Shown piece by piece: positions 37,267 through 49,303 of a DNA stretch of 64,000 bases. The DNA lies in the NCBI GenBank assembly GCA_963931865.1, contig OZ007514.1, positions 124,001 to 188,000 on the forward strand. Reading direction: 5' to 3'. The translations under genes were made by a program, and so were the position numbers. Every line of letters starts with the position of its first letter. Position 1 is the first letter of the stretch. This stretch comes from Axinella damicornis (lineage: Eukaryota; Porifera; Demospongiae; Axinellida; Axinellidae). Under the pieces are notes generated by a model. The model did not search any database and had not been told where the DNA came from. It saw only the letters and a list, made by a program, of their open reading frames with translations.

Positions 37267-40200
37267 GCACATACCCCAGGTATGCGAAGATCTGGGACTA
37301 CCAGAACAAAGTGTGTGTCCAAACGCTGGAGGGCCACGCCCAGAATGTGACGGCCGTCGCCTTTCATCCTGAGCTACCCATCATCATGACTGGCTCAGAA
37401 GATGGTACGCACAGGAGGGGTAGATTACAGAGTTATACAAGATTATGATGTTCACAGGCGGAGTAGATTACAGAGTTATACAAGATTATGATGTTCACAT
37501 GCGGAGTAGATTACAGAGCTATTCAAGATTATGATGTTCGCAGGAGGAGTAGATTACAGAGTTATACAAGACTGATGTTCACGGAGGGGTAGATTACAGA
37601 GAGACGAAAGTGTAATCTGAAGTACATGTACATGTGCTTGTTGTGTGTAGGTACTGTTCGTGTGTGGCACGCGAACACGTACCGGCTTGAGACCACTCTG
37701 AACTACGGGCTGGAGCGGGTGTGGTGCATCTCACACATGAGGGGGCTGAACGATATCTGCATCGGCTACGATGAAGGCAGCGTCATGATTAAAGTGAGTG
37801 TGGGTGTTTCACATTGCAGAATTGTTTGTATTTTTTCCATCCAAGAGTTGATGTACACGCTCTTGACGTTTTATTTCCCTCCCTTCTTCTCCTCCTCTTC
37901 CTCCCTCTCTCCCTTCCTACATCCTTCCCTTCCTCCCTCTGTCTCTCTTTCCTTACCTCCACTCCTTTCCCTCCCTTCCTACCAATCTCCCTCTCTCCCT
38001 CCTCCTTCCCTCGCTCCCTTCCCCTCCCCCTCCCTCCATCTCTCCCTCCATCCTTCCCCTCCCCCTCTCTCCTCCCTTTTCCCTCTCTCCCTCCCTCCCT
38101 TCGCCTTCCCTACCTCTCTCACCTCTCTCTCGCTCCGGCCCTTTCTCCCTCCCACTCTCCCTCTCTCGCTCCTTCCATCCTAAGCTTGGTCGAGAAGAGC
38201 CAGCCATGAGCATGGACAACAGTGGCAAGATCATCTGGGCCAAGCACAGCGACATCCAGCAAGCCAACCTCAAGAACCTCACAGGTCATTTGAGATTACC
38301 CCACGCTTGGCAGCCTCGGAGACACCCCTCACTAAGCCCTCTCCACACGCACCCATACACACACAGACATTGATGTGAAGGACGGGGAACGGCTCCCATT
38401 GGCTGTGAAGGACATGGGCAGCTGTGAAATTTACCCTCAGACCATCTCACACAACCCCAATGGACGGTCAGTGTAGCGTAATACCTCCTCATACCTCGTC
38501 GTACTGAATCTGGAGTCAGTTCTTCCCTCCCCTTCACACCCTCACTTTGTGCACAGGTTTGTGGTTGTGTGTGGTGACGGTGAGTACATCATCTACACGG
38601 CCATGGCTCTCAGAAACAAGAGCTTTGGCAGTGCTCAGGAGTTTGTCTGGGCAGCCGACTCTTCTGAGTAAGTCCCATCACTGAGCATGTGCATGTAGCC
38701 TACTCTCCTCCTCCCCTCCTCCTCCTCCTCTCCTCCTATCCTCCCCTCCTCCTCCTCCTCTCCTCTCTGTCCTCCCCCCATCCTCCTCCCCTCCTCTCCT
38801 CCCCCTCCCGTCCTCCTCTCTCCTTCTTTCTCATCCCATCTTGCCGCCTCCCCCTTCATCCCCCTCCTCTCCTTGGTTTCCCTCCCCCCCCCTCTCCCCC
38901 CCCCCCCATTCACCCCTCTTCTCGCCCTCCTCCAGGTATGCTGTGCGTGAGAGTACCTCGCGTGTCAAAATATTTAAGAATTTCAAAGAAAGAAAATCAT
39001 TCAAGCCAGAATTCGGAGCCGAGGGAATATTCGGCGGCCACCTGCTTGGCGTGCGGGCCAGCAACAGCCTCTCATTCTATGACTGGGAAAGCCTGGAGTT
39101 GGTCAGGAGGATTGAGATCCTTGTCAGACACGTGAGTGCATCTCTGTGTACTGTAGATTACTGTAGATTACTGGAGATTACTGGAGATTACTACTGCATC
39201 TGTGTAGTTGTCGTAATCACTAGGGTAGCTCTGTGTGAGAATGGTTGGAGATCCCGACAGACGAGGTTATTGGCCTTGTGGACTGCAGGCTTGCGCCTGA
39301 GAGGACACCCTGCCATCCAACACCTCTAGCCTCATTCCCAGGCCTTCCCCATTTTCTGCTGCTCTTCCTCATCTGTGTATAATTATAAATGCATACCAAA
39401 GAACAGAAAATGGGGTAGGCCTCGGACGAGATATGAAGCTGGGAATTGTGCCATTGTGGTCAGCATAAGAAGACCTTTCAAATGATGTCCTTAAAATGAT
39501 TTTTAGTCTCCGTCACATTTTGTCAAAAATCGCACTCGACCAAAGGCTATAATCCATGGTTTTTCATGATTTTGGGTCAAAATTCAATCTATGGCAAAAC
39601 AGACATCATTGGAATGCTCCATTCATGCTGATCACAATGGTGCAAATCCCAGCTTCATATCTCGTTCCTAGCCCAAGATACCTAGCATCATTATCAGTCT
39701 ACCATAACCACCTGTACACTCCCGTTCCCAGACCTTCTACACTACCAGTTTTTATTTTTATTTTTATTTTTCGCATACTGTAAAATGATGAAAAACGAGG
39801 CTGTGCATGCCCCCAGGACACCCTCCACAACAAGTGGCAGCTAGTGTGCATGCCCCCAGGACACCCTCCACAACAAGTGGCAGCTAGTGTGCATGCCCCC
39901 AGGACACCCTCCACAACAAGTGGCAGCTAGTGTGCATGCCCCCAGGACGCCCTCCACAACAAGTGGCAGCTAGTGTGCATGCCCCCAGGACACCCTCCAC
40001 AACAAGTGGCGGCTAGTGTGCATGCCCCCAGGACACCCTCCACAACAAGTGGCAGCTAGTGTGCATGCCCCCAGGACACCCTCCACAACAAGTGGCAGCT
40101 AGTGTGCATGCCCCCAGGACACCCTCCACAACAAGTGGCAGCTAGTGTGCATGCCCCCAGGACACCCTCCACAACAAGTGGCAGCTAGTGTGCATGCCCC

Positions 40201-41684
40201 CAGGACACCCTCCACAACAAGTGGCAGCTAGTGTGCATGCCCCCAGGACACCCTCCACAACAAGTGGCAGCTAGTGTGCATGCCCCCAGGACACCCTCCA
40301 CAACAAGTGGCAGCTAGTGTGCATGCCCCCAGGACACCCTCCACAACAAGTGGCAGCTAGTGTGCATGCCCCCAGGACACCCTCCACAACAAGTGGCAGC
40401 TAGTGTGCATGCCCCCAGGACACCCTCCACAACAAGTGGCAGCTAGTGTGCATGCCCCCAGGACACCCTCCACAACAAGTGGCAGCTAGTGTGCATGCCC
40501 CCAGGACACCCTCCACAACAAGTGGCAGCTAGTGTGCATGCCCCCAGGACACCCTCCACAACAAGTGGCAGCTAGTGTGCATGCCCCCAGGACACCCTCC
40601 ACAACAAGTGGCAGCTAGTGTGCATGCCCCCAGGACACCCTCCACAACAAGTGGCAGCTAGTGTGCATGCCCCCAGGACACCCTCCACAACAAGTGGCAG
40701 CTAGTGTGCATGCCCCCAGGACGCCCTCCACAACAAGTGGCAGCTAGTGTGCACGTACTTGTAGCAAACAAGACAAGACTTGATCTTCGCTGGGTTCACT
40801 GTGTATCTGCCAATTTGGTTTGTTGTCTGTCATCCTGTGTCTCGTGTGTGTGTGTTCCTTCCAGGCATATTGGTCGGACAGCGGTGAGCTGGTGTGTGTG
40901 GCCACGGACGAGTCATTCTATATCCTGCGGTACAACCAGGAGGCTATGCAGGAGGCCATGTCCACCAATCAGGGCATCGACGAGGATGGGATTGAAGCTG
41001 CTTTTGATGTGAGGAGGGAGGGAGGAGGATGGGGAGGAAAGATGGTAAAGGGACGTTGGAGGAAGGAGAAGAGGAGGGAAGAGGGGGAGGGAGGGGGAGG
41101 AGGAAGGATGGGGAAGGATAGTAAGGGACGTTGGAAGAAGAAGAGGGGAGGGAGGAGGGAGAGGAGGATGTGGAGGAAGGATAGTGAGGGACGTTGGAGG
41201 GAGGACAAGAGGAGGGAAAGGGAAGAGGGAGGATGCGAGAAGGGAGAGGAGATAGGGAGGAAGATCAGAATGGAGAGGGAGGAGGGGGGAGGAAGATCTG
41301 GAGGAGGTGGGGAGGGGTTCTAAAAAGTTGTAAGTGTTCCACACACACCACCTCATGCACTGCCCAGGTGGTAGGGGAGATTGAGGAGACGGTCAAGACG
41401 GGTACGTGGGTAGGGGACTGCTTCATCTACACCAACACCATCAACAGACTGAACTATTACGTGGGAGGCGAGATTGTCACCATATCCCACCTTGACAGGT
41501 CAGGAACTGTGATTGGTCAGTCGTAGTCACGTGATCAATTTCAACTGTTTGATATATCTGTAGTGTACATAGATACATTGTACAGTATGTTCACCACACA
41601 CACACACACATGCACACACACACACACGAACTCACACACACACGCACACACACGCACACGCACACACACACACACGAACACACA

Positions 41685-41753
<69 letters not shown>

Positions 41754-44314
41754 TACTATACGTGCTGGGATACATCCCACGGGTCAACCGAGTGTACCTC
41801 GGAGACAAGGAGCTGAACGTGGTGAGCTACTCCCTGCAGCTGTCGGTGCTGGAGTACCAGACGGCCATCATGAGGAAGGATTTTGACACTGCTGACAAGG
41901 TAGGAAGAGGGGGTTGGCAGAGATGTCCCCCAGGGAATGTGAGGGTGGTTATAGATCTCTGGCTAGTAATGTGAGGTGGGCGTGGACAGCCCACTAACAG
42001 CAGTCTGACTTCGAAGTGGTTGCCATGGCTGAAGAAAACACTGGCCTGTATCCCCCTCCCCCCTGTTGCATGATGCTCACTAGCCTGTATCCCCCCTCCC
42101 CCCTGTTGCATGATGCTCACTAGCCTGTATCCCCCCTTACCCTGTTGCATGATGCTCACTAGCCTGTATGCCCCCTTCCCCTGTTGCATGATGCTCACTA
42201 GTCTGTATCCCCCCTCCCCCTGTTGTATGATGCTCACTAGCCTGTATCCCCCCTCCCCCTGTTGCATGATGCTCACTGGCCTGTATCCCCCCTCCCCCTG
42301 TTGCATGATGCTGCCGAGAACACGGAGTGTGATGCGCATGAATATGTCTGGGTTTCAACCACCTGTCCCACCTGTCTCTCTCACTGTGCGTGCAGGTTCT
42401 CCCTACCATTCCCCGAGACCAGAGAACTCGAGTGGCCCACTTCCTAGAGAAACAGGTACGTAGATGATTGCGCAGTTCTTGGTCGGCTGTTTTCATTATG
42501 AATAGTCATAAGGTACGTAGCTGTCGGTACAGCCAGCCAGCAGTTGAACACTAACTGCTCATCTACCGATGCTCTGCTGTTGTAGGGTTAGGGTTAGGGT
42601 TAGGATCATAAGGTACGTAGATGCCTGTACAGCTAGCCAGCAGTTGAACAGTGACTGCTCGTCATCCAATGCTCTGCTGTTGTAGGGTTAGGGTTAGGGT
42701 TAGGATCATAAGGTACGTAGCTGTCGGTACAGCTAGCCAGCAGTTGAACAGTGACTGCTCGTCATCCAATGCTCTGCTGTTGTAGGGTTAGGGTTAGGGT
42801 TAGGATCATAAGGTACGTAGCTGTCGGTACAGCCAGCCAGCAGTTGAACAGTGACTGCTCGTCTACCGATGCTCTGCTGTTGTAGGGTTTCAAGCAGCAG
42901 GCGCTGGCCGTGTCCACAGACCTGGACCACAAGTGAGTCACCTACGTGTAAGGTCAAAGGTCAAGTGAGTCACCTACGTAAGGTCAAAGGTCATAACGGT
43001 TATTGGTGGTATCAATAGTTCATAATGAACTCTTGGTGGTATGGAGCTATTTGTAGTGGTTTGGGGCTAGCTATGGAGGGTGCACACAGGACGACTGTGT
43101 CTGATTCCATCCATCTCCAGATTTGAGCTGGCTCTTCAGTTGAAGGACATGAGGGCTGGCTACGAGCTAGCAAAGAAGGCCGAGGTAGGCTTGATCTAGC
43201 CGACTATCTCTCCTTTGTCGTTCATCTCTCCCTCCCATCTCGTCCTTCAACTGGCCCTTCTCTCACACTGTCCCCCTCCACCCTCCCTTCTCTCCTTCCC
43301 CCTCTTCCTCCCCTCTCCCTCCTCGTCCCTCCCCTCCTTTCCTCCCTCCTCTCCTTTCTTCCCTCCCCTCTCCTCCCTTCCTCCCCTCTTCCCTCCTCTT
43401 CTCCCTCCCCTCTTCCCTCCTCTCCTCCTTCCCCTCCTCCCTCCCACCTCCTCCCTCCTCCGTCCCCTCCCTCCCTCCCCTCTTCCCTCCTATTCTCCCT
43501 CCCCTCTCCCACCGTCCCTCCAGAGTGACACGAAGTGGAAGCAGCTGGCGGAGCTGGCGATGGCCAAGTGCCAGTTCGGGCTGGCTCTGGAGTGTCTCCA
43601 CCATGCTCAGGACTTTGGGGGACTGTTACTGCTGGCATCCAGTGCAGGAGATGCCGGAACACTGCAGAAGCTGGCGGACATGTCGACCAATGAGGGGCAG
43701 AACAATGTGGCCTTCATGACCAACTTCCTCCTGGGGAGGTGGGTTTGATGGTTGATCATGATTCCTTGAGCTCTGTAGCAATACAGTGCATGAATATGAT
43801 GATCCTGTCTCCCCTTGTCTGTCCTCCTTCACCCTCCTCCCTTTCCCTCCCCTCTCCTCCCTCTCCCTCCTTCCCCATCCCTCCCCTCTACCTCCTCTCT
43901 CCTCCCTCTCTCCTCCGGGCCCCTCTCCCTCCTTGCCCTCCTCTCCCCTCTCCTCCCTATCTCCTCCCCTCCCTTCCCCTCCCCTCCCCTCCCCCTCACT
44001 CAGGCTAGAGTCTTGTCTGGAGCTGCTGGTCTCCACAGGAAGACTACCGGAGGCAGCCTTCTTTGCACGAACATACCTCCCTAGTCAGGTCGCACGGTGA
44101 GTCACATACCACACCGTACAATGTACTCATAGTTCATGTAGTACATCTGTTTCATACACACGCACTCACACACAAACACTCACACAACACACACACACAC
44201 ACACTCACACAACATATGCACTCACATACGCACCCACACATGCACCCACACACACACACACACGTACACACACACACACACACACGTACACACACACACA
44301 CACACACTCACACA

Positions 44315-44352
<38 letters not shown>

Positions 44353-45449
44353 CACACGCACACACAGTGTTGTTGGCCTATGGAAGGAGGACCTGGGCCG
44401 GACCAATCCAAAGGCGGCGCAGTCTCTCGCTGACCCGACCGAATACGAGAACCTCTTTCCAGAGCTGAAACAGACACTGGTGGCCGAGCAGGTCCTCAAG
44501 AGAGAGAGAGCCACTCTCAGACCTGCGTCTGACTTCGCCACACTGCAAGTAAGACCACTCACTGTCTTGTGTCTGTCGTGAAGGGACCACAGTGTGCGAG
44601 TGCCACACAACTATGTGCAGTTGTGGTGCAGGTAGTAGATCTCCTGGGAATGGGAAATGCTGCCCTCACGATGGACAGAGACAACAAGCGACCAAAACCC
44701 TGACACTGGGACCAGCTGCATGTATATAGCTACATGTAGATGGATTACAAACATGCCAGTCACGTATCCACAATTGAAAATATTTAAGATCATGTGACTA
44801 TAAATAAATTGATTTCCTCACAGAGCAATTCAGAACGGAATGTTCTAGAAGAAGTAGCCCAGGGTGTGGTTAGTGTTCCCTCGGTCGAGGAGGAGGAGGA
44901 GGAGGAGGGGGAGGAGGAGGGGGAGGAGGAGGCGGAGGAGGAGAAGGACGTTGGTGCCTCCAAACAGCCACCACCATCACCTCAACAAGATGATGACGAT
45001 GTGAGTAGAGGGGAAGGGGTGAAGGAGGGGGGAGGGTGAAGGAAGGGGGAGGGTGAAGGAGGTGGGGAGAGTGAAGAAGAGGGGAGGGTGAAGAAGAGGG
45101 GGAGGGTGAAGGAGAAGAGGAAGGGGGAGGAGAAGAGGAGGGGGGAGGGTGAAGGAGAAGAGGAGGGTGAAGGAGATAATGGGGTTTCCATTAATTTTGT
45201 GCTCTTGACAACCCTAGGATTTCAACCTAGACGACGATGATCTTTTAGAAGATGTTGACACCCAGGTGAGTGTGTACACTGTTGCCTATCGGTACAAGTT
45301 GGAGCATTACTATTCTCCCACATGTATGCATACACCCCCTCACACACACACCCACACACACACCCTCACACACACACCCTCACACACACACCCTCACACA
45401 GGGCATTGACTTGGATGCAGATGATGACGACCTGCTCCAAGGAGACTAG
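35102..45449 (+). CDS. COPB2: Coatomer subunit beta' (COPI coat)
   Basis: 23 exons: 35102-35125, 35374-35527, 36378-36427, 36538-36664, 36872-37142, 37280-37404, 37651-37793, 38185-38284, 38367-38466, 38557-38667, 38936-39131, 40865-41008, 41368-41498, 41752-41899, 42396-42455, 42886-42932, 43121-43184, 43524-43738, 44004-44096, 44368-44548, 44824-45000, 45218-45265, 45402-45449; 2757 nt, 918 aa (human about 906). COPB2 is a COPI coat subunit that binds dilysine cargo signals for Golgi-to-ER transport. Begins [10 protein letters not shown] repeats fill roughly residues 5-300 ([47 protein letters not shown]), followed by the second propeller and the alpha-solenoid ([14 protein letters not shown]). 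The C-terminus is acidic: a run of glutamates in exon 21, then [10 protein letters not shown]. Intron 5 has a GC donor. AATAAA at 45479-45484 is a likely poly(A) signal. Introns 6, 11 and 15 carry minisatellites. Confidence 0.96.
35541..35575. mobile_element. 35-bp TAG/CTA palindrome
   Basis: TAGCCTCGTTCCCAGGC then GCCTGGGAAGGAGGCTA with one spacer base, in COPB2 intron 2. Flanks GCACTCCGG and GTGCTCCAG differ by three transitions, so a decayed 9-bp duplication is possible. Confidence 0.6.
35940..36066. repeat. Direct repeat of about 63 bp
   Basis: TGAAGTG-ACAAATAAAAT followed by GACATCAAGTTAATAATA occurs twice in succession in COPB2 intron 2. Confidence 0.7.
36680..36868. repeat. (CTCC)n tract before COPB2 exon 5
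   Basis: Nearly pure CCTC tetranucleotide repeat ending 3 bp before the exon 5 acceptor; it serves as an extreme pyrimidine tract. Confidence 0.9.
37143..37279 (+). other. COPB2: GC-AG intron of COPB2
   Basis: Exon 5 ends GACGACAG and the intron begins GCAAGA; the acceptor is CCCCAG at 37274-37279. Phase and the protein sequence (SGADDRYAKIW) require this border; no GT is available nearby. Confidence 0.85.
37405..37610. repeat. About 43-bp minisatellite starting at COPB2 exon 6 donor
   Basis: Units contain AGTAGATTACAGAGTTATAC and AAGATTATGATGTTCAC, about five copies. The first unit starts within the donor region (GATG/GTACGCACAGGAGG) and later units begin GATGTTCACAGGCGG, so the junction itself looks like the seed. 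Confidence 0.75.
39410..39797. mobile_element. Family A fold-back repeat in COPB2 intron 11
   Basis: Shares GATATGAAGCTGGGAA, CCATGGTTTTTCATGATTTT and CATCATTGGAATGCTCC with the copy at 1237-1500. It is followed directly by the 43-bp minisatellite, whose unit is a segment of the same element. Confidence 0.7.
39798..40752. repeat. 43-bp minisatellite, about 22 copies
   Basis: Highly uniform units containing GCATGCCCCCAGGACACCCT, then CCACAACAAGTGGC. Single copies of GCATGCCCCCAGGA-GCCCT exist inside the related element at 1621-1645, so the array expanded from within family A. It ends in the family A segment AAGACTTGATCTTCGCTGG. Confidence 0.92.
41596..41750. repeat. (CA)n microsatellite before COPB2 exon 14
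   Basis: CA repeat with GCACA interruptions that ends at the exon 14 acceptor. Confidence 0.9.
42045..42315. repeat. About 39-bp minisatellite in COPB2 intron 14
   Basis: About seven units with TTGCATGATGCTCACTAGCC and GTATCCCCCCTCC. Confidence 0.85.
42511..42885. repeat. 100-bp repeat of intron-like units with telomere-like segment
   Basis: Three full 100-bp units (42511, 42611, 42711) and a 75-bp partial unit. Each begins AGGTACGTAG (like the true donor CAG/GTACGTAG at 42456), contains TGCTCTGCTGTTGTAGG (identical to the true exon 16 acceptor at 42885) and then three TTAGGG-type repeats and ATCATA. Confidence 0.9.
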
Positions 45450-45903
45450 ACTGGTGTCTCTATTCAGCAAGCATATCGAATAAAAACAATACCATTTGGT
45501 GTCCGTTGTAATTCATTCGATGTACATACTTCAATTGAGAGTAATTTTTTTTTCTGTGGGTCTGAGAAACCAGTGCTGTCTGCTCTACCGGGCTGGTGTA
45601 CTCTACCGGGCTGTCTGCTCTACCGGGCTGGTGTACTCTCCTGGAACCATAGCGACTTCCTTTTCCACCTGCATGTGGAGTCGAGACGTACTCCAGTTAT
45701 CAGTTTGAGCAAGGGGTGTGGCTACTATGGATGTAGCCCCGTTCCCAGGCCCGCGCGCCGCTTTCGGCGACGAAGAGATGGGCGGGGCCGGCCTGGGAAC
45801 GGGCCGGCTAGTATCGCGCCTAGCGCCTCTGCAGCACGAATTACGAAATCAATCAAAATTGCAGTACGATCGAGTGCGGACCGGATACAAGCAATCTTCC
45901 ATC
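45450..45903. other. COPB2 3' flank and glutaredoxin-like gene 5' flank
   Basis: Contains the AATAAA at 45479-45484, a short tandem repeat of CTACCGGGCTG-type units (45580-45640) and the palindrome at 45734-45810. Confidence 0.5.
45734..45810. mobile_element. TAG/CTA palindromic MITE at the glutaredoxin-like 5' end
   Basis: TAGCCCCGTTCCCAGGCCCG and the inverse end GCCTGGGAACGGGCCGGCTA. It sits 94 bp before the chosen start codon, and the reading frame is open through it. Confidence 0.65.
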
Positions 45904-47165
45904 ATGGGAAAGGTAACTATCTTCACTCGGGACGGGTGTCCGTTCTGCGCAAAGGCAAAGGAACTTCTCTCGACCAAAGGAGTCCAGTTTCACGAGGTGT
46001 CCCTCAGCAAGACCCCCGAGTGGAGGCCGCTCCTGTTCATCCTTGCTGGAGGTAGGCAGGAGTGCACCCTCCATCGTAGCATTGATTGTAGCCTCTCCAC
46101 ATGCACACGTACCTGGGAGGTTCCCAGGCAATCTGGGAACGTTATTGGTGATCATGCATATAATTATCCGTGATACTGATATCCTATCATGCTTGCTGGC
46201 AAGATTCAGGTGACCGATGCTGTGGAAGCCATCTCTAATATTATGCATCACTTAATTTTCAACCAGTCTCCAAGCTAGCCTCGTTCCCAGGCTCCCAGGG
46301 TGGGAACGAGGCCACACACAAGGTCATGAGTCGATAATCATACTCATAGTTGCAACTCAACTGTGTGTCAAAAGTTTGATCGTTGAGTTTTCAAAGTGTA
46401 TTATCAGATTCTATGATTTCAGCTAGTGGCCATGCACTTTGTAGTAGATGGAAGATGTCATCCCTTATGGGTCAAGATGCACGGTTGCAGCTGTGACCGT
46501 GAAGTAACCCCCCTTGTGCAATAGCCTGGCAGCTTCACTTGGACAAGGAGGGCTTACACAATTACGATACTAAACAGTCCATCACGGGAATTACATGCAG
46601 CTGCATGCTACATGTATAATAGACACTCGGGCAGGTATCCCCTTCCTTGAACATTGCATACCACCAGGCAGGACAAGTGTTCCAGAGATCTTCTTCAATG
46701 ACCATCTGATTGGAGGATCGGATGACCTCCAAAAACTGGAAGACGAAGGAAAACTGGACCACCTGCTCAAGGAGTGTCTGGAGGCCCCCGATCCGGACTT
46801 CCCTCCTCCCTGCCGCAAACCCGAGGGCACCGAGTTCCTGAAGGTGTGGGGCACGTGGTGTGGGGCGTACTATTATGTCTGTGGTGTTATAGCATGTCAT
46901 GCATAGTTAACGATGTGTAAAGAGATTGCCCATTTGTGGCATATAGACAAATCCCAGCTGCTTGTACGGTTTAGTACAAACACTGCTACAATATTACCGA
47001 TCATGTGATGTACCACAGCAGGTGTAGCATGACCATATTGCATTAAGTGAAGTGTGTTGTAATGTGACAGAGTACAAAGCAGTTGTCGGTGTTAACCACT
47101 TATGAGCATGTTGAAGCCAGATTCAGGCCATCCAATGATTCAATGATTCCATGTAGTCATTCGTA

Positions 47166-47196
<31 letters not shown>

Positions 47197-49252
47197 TCCT
47201 GCCCAGCAGTTGGAGGAGCCTAGGTAGATCTGCATTTATGGCTGCCTTCCGTGCCACAAGAAGATTCAACCACTGTACAATCTATACTGCATTCATGCCT
47301 GGTGTAGTCACATCGTATTATATTATATGGGGCTGTAAATGCAGACGCACCAGAATATCATCCTCCGGAAGTAATCATTATGGCAGCAAAAGAGATTGCA
47401 TCGTTGTTTATCTCCAGTACATGCAGAGTGTAGTCACCCCTCTAGCTCTGTTTTAAAGTTGACATTAATACATCACAACTACACTGGTTGGCAACCACAG
47501 TAGTGTTGTCATTGGTTACCACGGTTTAACTAGATCATACTTGTTGGCCATGTGGATCATATTACGTGCATGACATTGTCTCCTTTCATTCTCCCTCCCC
47601 ACCATGCACATCCTGCGCAGCTGATTCCCGAAGAACTCCAGGAGAAATGGCAGAAAGAGGTCAATGCTTTGGACGCTAAGTTGGGGGGGACTCCAGAGAG
47701 ACCAATTGAGCTCATAATCATATCCCTGGACACTCCGGACTACCTGACAGTCATTCGGGCCACAGGTCAGAGGATGCTTGTACTTGGTAGTGACGGTGGT
47801 GTTGTGGATTGCTGAAAATTACATCATGGCACAAGATTCGAGTTATCAGCAGCCAACTGTTCTTTCTCCCTCCGCCCCTCCTCCCTCCCTCCCTCCCTCC
47901 CTCCCTCCCTCCCTCCCTCCCTCCCTCCCTCCCTCCCTCCCTCCCTCCCTCCCTCCCTCCCTCCCTCCCTCCCTCCCTCCTCCCTCCTCCCTCCCTCCCT
48001 CCCTCCCTCCCTCCCTGTAGGTCCCATTACAAAGGATGACTTTGAGCCGGGTATTCAAGGTGTAAAGGGTCATGAGAGCAGCTGTGACATGCTATTCTGT
48101 CAGGTATGACAAGCTAGGGCTGTCACATTGATCACGCCAATGTTACTCATCCTCCGTCCCTAGCTTTCACTGTGTGTGGACAGTCCCTGAGTTGGTCGGC
48201 ACTCGGGTCATACCTGTCTACTGTTAGCAGTTATGATGTTCTGTGAATGTGTGCTGGCACGTACCAGCTGCGTTCATGCACAAACTTTTCCATGGTAGTG
48301 GATTGAGTCAGCACTTGGTTTGCAAATGGGAGCCACGTACCTCCCCTCCTTACTCACGATCCCTCTGCATGGCCTCCCTCCACCTCCTCCCTCTCTGACC
48401 CCGTCCTCCTCCTCTCTGGCCTCTCTGACCCCGTCCTCCTCCTCCTCTCTGGCCTCCCTCCACCTCCTTTCCTCCCTCTCTGACCCCGTCCTCCTCTCTG
48501 GCCTCCCTCCACCTCCTCTCCTCCCTCTCTGACCCCGTCCTCCTCCTCTCTGGCCTCTCTGACCCCGTCCTCCTCCTCTCTGGCCTCTCTGACCCCGTCC
48601 TCCTCCTCTCTGGCCTCCCTCCACCTCCTCTCCTCCCTCTCGGCCTCTCTGACCCCGTCCTCCTCCCTCTCGGCCTCTCTGACCCCGTCCTCCTCTCTGG
48701 CCTCCCCTCCCTCACTGTGACTACACCCACAGCTTGCCATGAAGAACAAAACGTCTCTGTTTGTTGGTGATCTAAGCAAGTTCCCTATGTGTGCCAAGAA
48801 TGAGGATGTGGTTACCTTCAACTATATCTACTATGTGGGAGCACCTTGGTCCGTAGGGAACCTCAGAGGTATGTGGGTACGCCTTGGTCCGTAAGGGAAC
48901 GTGGGAGCACCTTGGTCCGTAGGAACCTCAGAGGTATGGTCCGTAAGGGGACGTGGGAGCACCTTGGTGTGCAGGGAACCTCAGAGGTATGTAGGGGCAC
49001 CTCAGAAGTATGTGGTTACACCTTGGTCCGTAGGGAACCTTTGGAAGTATGCATGTGAGGACACCTACCTAGCTTGGTCCGTAGGGAACCACAGAGGTAT
49101 GCATGACTACAAGAATAATTGTATGGAACTTTAAAAGCAGGGGAAAGTCACCAACTGCACCAATAAAGGAGCTGTTGTTGTGTTGCCATAGCAACCTGTG
49201 CATGAGTGTCTGTTTAGCTCTGAACAGCTACCTTGAATTGTGTTTGTCAACC

Positions 49253-49303
<51 letters not shown>

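Noticed and set aside
42586..42807. TTAGGG repeats as a chromosome end or fusion point
   Set aside because: Only three repeats per 100-bp unit, inside a COPB2 intron and as part of a local tandem duplication.
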